From: Anisus vortex
Taxonomy: Eukaryota > Mollusca > Gastropoda > Planorbidae
Assembly: GCA_949126835.1 (NCBI GenBank)
Contig: OX421496.1
Span: 22,027,844-22,091,843, forward strand
Direction of reading: 5' to 3'
DNA length: 64,000 nucleotides
Part shown: positions 49,801-58,800 of the stretch, piece after piece
Position numbering within the stretch: position 1 is the stretch's first letter
How the letters are laid out: the number at the start of each line of letters is the position of its first letter
Notes under the pieces: model-generated
The model's database searches: none
What the model was told of the DNA's origin: nothing
The model's input: the letters and a program-made list of their open reading frames with translations, nothing else
Position numbers and translations under genes: made by a program

Positions 49801-52800
49801 CGTAATTATATAGGGGGGGTCTCTGAAAGTTTGACAGTTGTTGACAAGGGGGAGGGGGGGGGAGGTAAAAATCGCCTAAAAATTGTTGACGTAATTAATG
49901 GACGTCCCCAATGTAGGTTTGCTGATGGCGTTTTTTTTAAAAACTAAGATCAGTTCGGGTTCAAATATTATTCTTCATATACTGAAAGTGGCATCGGCTG
50001 AGGAAAACACCAGAGACGTTGTTGAACAGGTTCAACAAGACGATGAACTTTCTGACATTGACGAGGACAATGAGATTGAAGCTAAAGATGGTGTTGTTCT
50101 TGTTCCTGCTGTCCTAAGATTTCATGATGTTGGCTACTTAGAGTTTGATCAAACGACAAAGCTATCAATAATACCAAAGCCTCTTCGTGATGAATTTATA
50201 ACTCTCGGATCCATACCCTTTTAGCATAGAGGCAATCTATCGTCAGTAGCTGGTGAACGTTCGATTACTTCGTCATGGTTTAAACGCCGACAAGCAAATG
50301 GAGAGGAAGTAAATCGCTCGTGGCTATTATATTCACCAATTGAAAAAGCTGCTTACTGTTTCTGCTGTCTATTGTTTACATCATCATGTTCAAACTCACG
50401 ATCTTCATTTGAGTTAACCAATGGTTTCAACAAATGGAGAAAGCCAGAAAAACTAAAGTCTCATATAGACAGTCTCGGGCCACCGCAGAGCTTTTACTAC
50501 ATGGAATGAAGCCGGGCGGAGGATAATTGATAAAACTGGAATTGATGTCCAGGTTCAAGCTCAAATTCAATTGGAAAAACATCGTTGGCGCGATATTTTG
50601 AAAACAATACTTACCTGTATTAAGTTTCTAGTTTCACAAAATTTGGCACCGCGTGGCCATGATGAACATCTGCATAAGGACGAGGATAAAAATGTTGGAA
50701 ACTTTCTCTCTGTAATCAAACTCGTTGCTCAGTATATAGTAGATATGATCCACTGTTAGAAAAACACCTACAACATGCCTGAGAAAATCCAAGTTCAGTA
50801 TCTTATTTATCACCGGAAATCTAAAACGAATTTATCCACCTACTTGCATCGACTGTAAGGAATCAGCTGTTCTAAGAATCAGTAAAATCAGAAAAAAAAA
50901 CAAGTACTACGGTATCTTACTTGACTCAACACCCGATTTAGGACACCGAGAACAGCTTTCTCAAGTCATCAGATTTGTGGATGTGGATTTTCAAACTAAA
51001 AAAGTAACCATCAAAGAATCATTTTTAGGTTTTATTCAGATACAAGCCTTGAAAGAGTTATCGTGGAGAAACTGGAATCTGATAACATACCTCTAGCCGA
51101 CTGTCGGTCACAATGTTATGACAATGCTGCTGTAATGACTGGGCATATATCCGGCCTTCAACAGCGAATATGTTTCAGAAATCACAGAGCATTGTTCGTC
51201 AACTGTAACAACCACAGCTTAAACTTAGCAGGAGTACACTCAGATAAACAGGATCCAGTTGTTATCACATTTTTTGAAACAGTTGAAAATATAAATTTGT
51301 TTTTCTCTGTTCAACAACTCGTTGGGAAGAATTAAAAAGAGTTGTGCCAATCACAGTGAAAAGGGCGCCTGAAACACGATGGAGTGCACTATCAGAAGTT
51401 GTTAAAGCTATTTATGAAGGACAAGATGAACTAGTAGGGCTGTTGGAAAAATTATCAGAAGATGTAACTATGACGCATGACACCAGAAGTGATGCAAACA
51501 TTTGCTGACAGGTATATTAAACTTTAACTTCCTAGTTTTGTTACATTTCTGGAACATCATACTTGGGAAAATTGGTCGTGTCCAGAAACGGTTGCAGAAT
51601 CCTACTATGAATTTCAAGGAAGCAGCATCTGATCTTGAATCGCTAGAGCAAGAACTTGTCAACATTCGTGATAATTTGAGCCAGGTTGCGGTAGACAATG
51701 GAAAACAAGATGCACAACTTGAGGAATCGAGGTTGACAGAAGGATTAAACGAAATCGGGGGATGCCTGGAGAATTAGCAAGAGATGCAGGACTTTCTGCA
51801 GAAGAAGAAATTGCACGTGTTATGAACAGCGTAATAGATAGACTCCAACAGGAGATATCGATACGGTTTTTAGGTCTAAAAAGCTAAACACCAAATTTGG
51901 ATTTTTACTAGACGTCAAAAACTCTTCTCGCTGAGACAAATGTCGATACAAATCGTCAAAATTGATTAGATTTTGGAAATTTCAACGACACTGACGTCAT
52001 TGGTCACGATTTGTGCACAGAAATCGGAGACTGCAAAATGATGCTCAGTACCCGGACTGAAGTTCTACCGGAAACTCCTTTGGATCTTCTTGGTTTTATT
52101 GTTTCATATGGAGATGACGTATTTCCGAATCTGCGCATTTCACTGCAAATACTTCTAACAATTGCTGTTTCAATTGCAAGCTGTGAGCGGTCCTTCAGCA
52201 AATTAAAGCTTATTTTGTCTTATTTACGTGCTTCAATGGGACAAGATCGTCTGAGTGATCTTGCACTCCTTAGCATTGAAAGAGAAACACTTAAAAAATA
52301 TTAATTCTGACAACGTGATTGACGAGTTTGCGACAGTCAAATCAAGGAGGATCATTTTTTTGTAGACTATGTCTATTCCAGCCATGTACAATTAGTAGAG
52401 TTGTTTTTTTCAAATAAATTGTTTACAATCGTATAGAGAATCACTAGTCTGTATTCTATTTCATTAAGATAACAGATGCTTCGAAAATAAACCATATAAA
52501 CCGTAAAATTTCAAAAATTTTCTTGGGGGCAGACTCTGTCGGTCCGAGAAGGGGCGCAGACTTTGTGTCATGTCCCCGGGCGCAGATGACCCTAGCTACG
52601 CCACTGACAATAAGTTAACATTAGCACCAACATAAACCCTTAAATTAAAGACCATCATTTAGACCAACATTATCACCAACATTAGTACCAACATGGACTT
52701 ACTAGTTCAAAGTGTTTGCTTGAAAACTTGAAATAAGGAGACAATGTTAATACAATTTGTCTTTTCTTCTCCCTCGACAGCTCTTCCAGAAGCGTCGCGT

Positions 52801-55800
52801 TAAATCTTAGCGGGTCAAAGGTCAGGTCTCCTGTCGTCTGTTCCCACGCCACGTCCAAAGATATTTGATCCACAGCGAACCCGTTGGCCTCCCCTTCTGC
52901 TATCAACGTGGCGACATTAGCCTGAGTGACGTTGCCAGGGGCGGAGAAACTTTTCACAGACCAGAACGGCGACTGAAAAATCCGGTGCGCTGAGACATTC
53001 AGAAACTGCGAAGAACTGAAGATATTATGCTGCATGAAGGCGTGAGTCTCCAGGGCGTCCTGACTTTGGCAAACGGTGTAGTTTAAGTAGGGCAGGCTCT
53101 GCTTGTGGTGGTACAGCGGGCCGGTGAAGTTGGATACGACGCAGAGGTCAAGAGCTCCTGTCATGTTCCAAAAGAGCTGAACGGGCATGTCGGGGTGGAC
53201 GTAGAGCGACGCCCCTGTGGAGGACAGCCAATAATAGTCTGGCCTCGACCCGAACACGCCGTTGTTCTGAGTGGTGAAGTCGGAGTGTTGAAACTGAAAT
53301 GACCCTTTGATGGGGAATATACTGGAGGACTGATTCGACGGACCGTACCAAACACTGCTGCCCAAGTCCAAGCAATCATGTGGAAAATACTGAAGAAGAA
53401 AAACAGACAGTTGCTAGAGATTATCATTATTAAACTATTAGAGTTCCTATTTTGATGGATTAAAATCATTGAATAATCTAATGTTGTCTTTTTTTCATAA
53501 CTTAGCCTGGAAATATTTTTAAGTTTTATGGTAAGGTAGAAATGGTTAGACCCACAAAATAAGTCTTCAGATCAAGCCCGGATTACACTAAGAAATTTTA
53601 ATTTGAAAAACAAATACATATTCGATGAACATAGAGCACCTTCCCATTGGCATTATGTCATAAGGTCTTAAAAATGGAAAAAATGTGAAGGACTCTAATA
53701 ATGTAAATTTTAGTATAAGAGAATTACAGGGTAAAGAGTTTTTTATAAGTAACATTAAAAATCATATTTAGATTGTATACTGTTGGGACTCGGAATTACA
53801 TTACCTTTATATCCAATTGCAATAACACTTAAAATGATGTGAAAATTTAAACTTGTACGCTAAAGATTTATTTAGATGTGGACAAATACCTAAAGTTCAC
53901 AATGTGCACATAACATAACATTCCAATGTAGCCAAATTTAATATTCACATTAGGAATCTGTCACTTTCTTTTTTTTTACATATTAAGACAGTGCATAAGA
54001 ATGCATTCACAAATAACGTGTTAAAAAATAATAGGCCTAAAACTACATGGCTGAAAGGTCAATCCCACACCGCCCCATTCAAACTAAGCTTATATATTAC
54101 AACACCGTGTGAACATTTTACAACACATCTACAACAATAGGGAGGGGGAGAATGAAGGGAGGGGTGTATTAGGCATATAATCCCGTACATAAAACAATTA
54201 TAAAAAAAAACATTAATAGAAGAGAGAAATCCAAGTGATAGAAATAGATCGTCGTTAATTGAAAACTGTTGTAAAACTGTCCGTGCAGTTATATAGGGGA
54301 ATGAACTCACTCCCACCAACGTATATATTATATAGTTCAGAGCTTAATCGTACTAAGCACCGCAAGGCATTACCATTCTGTGGTTTCCTTTCATGAAATT
54401 TTCATTTATTTAAAAACAATTTAAAAAAAAACACAACGTAAACTTAGTAGGCCTATTGAATTTAAAAAAAAACAACAACAATAAAAGTTGTTTAGATATT
54501 AAATGAAAATATTAACGGATATTAAATGTTTGTATCAATCTTTGAATCGTTGTAAAGCAAAAAGAAGAAGAATCCGTCTGAAATAGTTGTAAGCTCCGTA
54601 GGCAGATAGTAATATAATTTGAGTGTTAGTGGTAATACAACTTCAGCAAATTATCCAACTTGCTTGGTGTTGTCAACTCTAACAATATAATACCAAGTAA
54701 GCTGATGTTGTAAAATGCACTATTAAAATACCAACTAACCTGGTGTTGTAAACTGTCCCAAGAAACATTGTAACAGTTGACTTGCTCATTGCCAAAATTT
54801 CGTACTGTTACAACTGCCTTGTTTTTCCAAACACATTTTTTCACATTGAGATTTTTCTTTTCAAACTCTGGGCAGTGAAGTGGCAGTATCCAGGAAGGTA
54901 TTTCTTTTCCAAGCTTGACATGTACTTTATACGTGTTACTTGGGTCTACATGTGGAATTCATTAGTAAACATTCAACAAATCTCACCTTATTACTTGTGT
55001 ACAAAAAAATTGTTTGGGGGTGTCTCTGGTCCCTTACACCAATTTATGTACCCATGGACCTCAACGCTGGTGAAATTTCAAAACCACCGATATGCTAACT
55101 TGTCATGGGGGACATCCCCTGTTGCACGTCCGAGGATCATTGCAGTGCTATGCGGCTTCGAGACTCGGTGGGGAGGAAGCGGTGAGCGCAATAGTTCGTC
55201 CCAACCCCGCCCTGGCGCCTGCATGCCCAGGCCTATAGTCTGGAATTTGTGCTACCGGGTGACAATGCAGGCATACGAGCGAGCCACCACGTTAATGATT
55301 CAATGTGAATTCCGCAGGTGTGTAGAGAAGTGTGGTGCATGTATTGCGGAGACCGTACCATTGTTACGCGGCACGCCCTATCAGCGTGCCGCTGGGTGGC
55401 TAGTCTCGGACAGGATCTTAGTTTGACGTCCCTTTAAGACACCCTTTATCATCATTGCGCCCTGGACGTAAGAGCCGTAAGTCTCCTCAGGTAGTTTTAG
55501 ACACTTATCGATCGGTCATTTACACCATTGTATTCATGACTTTCTGATATGTAGAGATTAGTAGAGAACAAACTGTAATGATGAATGGCTCAAATTCAGC
55601 ACCACTAACTCTCAACTCAGAAACTGTCATAAGCCGGAACTATTTATAATTCATATTAATGACTTACCAAATAGCATCAACATAGGAATAATGCTAAGGT
55701 TATTTGCTGATGATTATATATCTTACAGGACATTAAAGACAGAAAAAGATAATGAAATCTTACAAAAAGAACTTCATGAATTACAAAAATGGTAATCTAA

Positions 55801-58800
55801 TTCAGGGGTCTCCAAACTGCGGCCAGTAGGCCGCTTGCGGCCCGCGAAGCCCTCTCATGCGGCCCGCGTAGACCTTTTCAGCTACGAAAGAAAAATACGG
55901 AAATGTATTTATATCCTGCCAAGATCAGCTGCCTACGTGGACGTTATGTTTTTATCGAATTTAAATAGAGGCGCACAGTAGTGCGTTATGTTTTCCAACC
56001 GATCACTACATTGTCAAAACCTTATTTGCTGCTTACTTTTTCAACTTTGTCTACATTCAATGAGATGATATAACGCCATCTAGTGGCGGAGTAAGGAACT
56101 GTTACTGGACATGATATATTCAATGACATTTGCTGATTATAACTTGGACTGGACTAACCTCAGTTGCCTGACTGATTAATGTGGTGAAGATGGTGATCTT
56201 AATTAGGTCTAACGGACTCAACCATAGACAGTTCAGAGACATGTTGAAAGATACAGACACAGAATCGCAAGCTTCACCATATCACACAGCACTTATATGG
56301 CTAAGTTCAGAGAGAGTTTTTAAGTTTAAGAAAGGAAACATGTCATTTCCTGGAAATTAAATTCAAGCCAGTACTGTCTGATGAAGAGTGGGTATGGAAA
56401 TTAGTCTATACTAAAAATTTACATTTTCTGAGCCTGAAACTACAATGAGAGGAAAATCTAGCTTTTGATCTATACATCCACCTAAGGACCTTTAGATCCC
56501 AACTTGTATTGTTTTCGGAACATGTACAGGCCAACAACTTGACGCACTTTCAGCAGTGCAAGGTATTCATAGCTGAAGCAACAGCTGAGTTCCCCACGTC
56601 ATTTTTGCATGCAAGATCAGGAACGGTTTTCTAAATAGGATTCAATGGCAGAAGATGTGAGACTGTTTCAAAACACATTTGAAACAGATGTGTCCAGTTG
56701 CCCAGAAAAACTGCAGTTGGAGGTCATTGAGTTGCAAGCAAATGACCTCCGTAGGGACAAGTTCAAAGAAGGACTGGTGGATTTTTACCAGTTTTTGCCC
56801 AAGCAAGACTTTCCTAATGTCAAAACTTATGAATCAATGTACCTTTTAATTTTTGGAACAACATACCTACGTGAGGAACAATTTGAGAGCAAACTTGTCC
56901 GATTTTCATCTCAGGTCACTGTTGATGTCTTTTTCGGCATCCAGGAAACAATTTATCTACATTTCCACTAATACAGGTGTTCATGTGTAGTGTAACATTT
57001 TATTGTTAAATATTAACCGAATAAAATAATATTAAAAAAATAATTAAAAACAACATCCATGTTTTGATTATTTTTTATTCGGAACTCGAGTGTGTAGGCT
57101 AGTCTGCCCCCGAACGGCTGTTCGATAGCCAATGCGGCCCTCGGGTTGAAAAGTTTGAAGACCACTGATCTAATTAATTGAAGTATGTATTTCCACCAAG
57201 GAAAGTGCCAATAATTAAGATAATCAAAGAAAAATAATAAAGTTCATGCAAAATGTGTCAATCAAGGAAACCATTTAAACCAAACTAAAAATGCTAAGGA
57301 CTTAGGAATCAAAATAAATGATAAGGTGTTGTAGAATCCACATGTTGATAATGAAATAAAAAATAAATGATAAGGTGTTGTAGAATCCACATGTTGATAA
57401 TGAAATACACAAATCAAACAAAACATTAGGCTTTATAAAAAAAAAAATAACTTCTAATAATATTACAAGAACATGAAACTAAAATGCTAGATAACTTTAG
57501 TTAGACAGACCTATACAAGAATAAGTATACATCTTCTGTACTCAGTGAAGAGCTGCAAGTTTCATTACTAGTGACTATTCACTCATTGACAAGTCTAACG
57601 TCAATAGTTAAATCACTGTATCTAGAAAAACAATAAAAAGGTGAAGGGAAACTGTTCTAAAAATACTCAAAGCCATTTTCTCTAGAAATACAAAACAATA
57701 ATCTATTTTAATATTCAGATAAACATAAGGATACAAAAACTTTTCTTATTCCGTATTCAAGAACAAATCCCTATACATTCTTCTCGAAAGGCGGGCACGG
57801 ACCAATAACTTAACATCAAAAACGAATAAGAATGCAAGACTATGCACAAACCACGGATTGATGTACAACAATAGATGGAGAGTTTGTAACATATTGAATA
57901 TGATCAAACTATAGATCAGTAAGTAAGAACAAAAGAAATAGTTTGCAAAGGACTCAAAGTTTTACCCCTTCACAATTTTATAACACATAGTGACAATAGA
58001 TAGAACTGTAACTTAGTGACAATAGATAGAACTGTAACTTAGTGACAATAGATAGAACTGTAACTTAGTGACAATAGATAGAACTGTAACTTAGTGACAA
58101 TAGATAGAACTGTAACTTGTGACAATAGATAGAACTGTAACTTAGTGACAATAGATAGAACTGTAACTTAGTGACAATAGATAGAACTGTAACTTGTGAC
58201 AATAGATAGAACTGTAACTTGTGACAATAGATAGAACTGTAACTTAGTGACAATAGATAGAACTGTAACTTAGTGACAATAGATAGAACTGTAACTTGTG
58301 ACAATAGATAGAACTGTAACTTGTGACAATAGATAGAACTGTAACTTGTGACAATAGATAGAACTGTAACTTGTGACAATAGATAGAACTGTAACTTAGT
58401 GACAATAGATAGAACTGTAACTTAGTGACAATAGATAGAACTGTAACTTGTGACAATAGATAGAACTGTAACTTAGTGACAATAGTCAGTGCAACAAGAT
58501 AATGCTATTTGTTGGCCAACATAAACCCAATGTAACCTATAACGAGCAAGAACTTACCAGACAGCTCTAGTCTCCTCGTCCTGGGATCAAAGATTATGGC
58601 CTGCCTGGCCAGCAGAATCTCTTTGGCCATTGTCTTGTAGTACCAGGACATGCTGATTGAGATGACGATGACCAAGAAAATGAGCAGGACGAAAATGTGG
58701 AGGCGATACGTTCTCAGCATTTCTTCTTTACTCATCTCCATCTGGGAATTACAGGTGTGCTTTGTAATACATTATCTATCTATTTATGTATGTGTGTATA

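Larger units (their letters stand above)
47166..49911. mobile_element. TIR element (GGGGACGTCCATTAATTACG ends) nested in hAT
   Basis: Left GGGGACGTCCATTAATTACG then TCAACAAAATAGGG; right end is the inverted match TTGTTGACGTAATTAATGGA then CGTCCCC. G-rich subterminal tracts and GTTTGACA(A/G)TTGTTGACA occur at both ends. Flanking aat on each side suggests a 3-bp duplication. Joining the flanks restores an open transposase start (MTHPQCRFADGVFFKN), which supports one insertion. No transposase of its own is seen; it contains two further elements. Confidence 0.7.
46904..52606 (+). mobile_element. hAT transposon (ZMYM1-like), 8-bp TSD, host of nested insertions
   Basis: Starts CAGTGGCGTAGCCAGGG and ends CCTAGCTACGCCACTG, inverted. 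Flanked by acaataag on both sides (46896-46903 and 52607-52614). Total 5703 bp including a 2.7 kb insertion at 47166-49911; without it, about 3 kb, normal for hAT. Encodes a degraded + strand transposase. Lies in glycosidase intron 4, opposite to that gene. Confidence 0.88.
55555..57960 (+). mobile_element. LINE reverse transcriptase remnant, interrupted by a hAT
   Basis: Before 55803, across two frames: IHINDLPN, MLRLFADDYISYRTL (RT catalytic FADD, domain 5), ILQKELHELQKW. After 57167 it resumes: MYFHQGKCQ-like, KDLGIKINDKV and KTLGFIKKKITSN, the expected RT continuation. Stops and frameshifts throughout. A 62-bp piece is duplicated at 57297-57420. The copy is older than the hAT inside it. 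Confidence 0.65.

Noticed and set aside
57985..58490. CRISPR-like array
   Set aside because: Units are directly adjacent without unique spacers, in eukaryotic intron sequence; a minisatellite.
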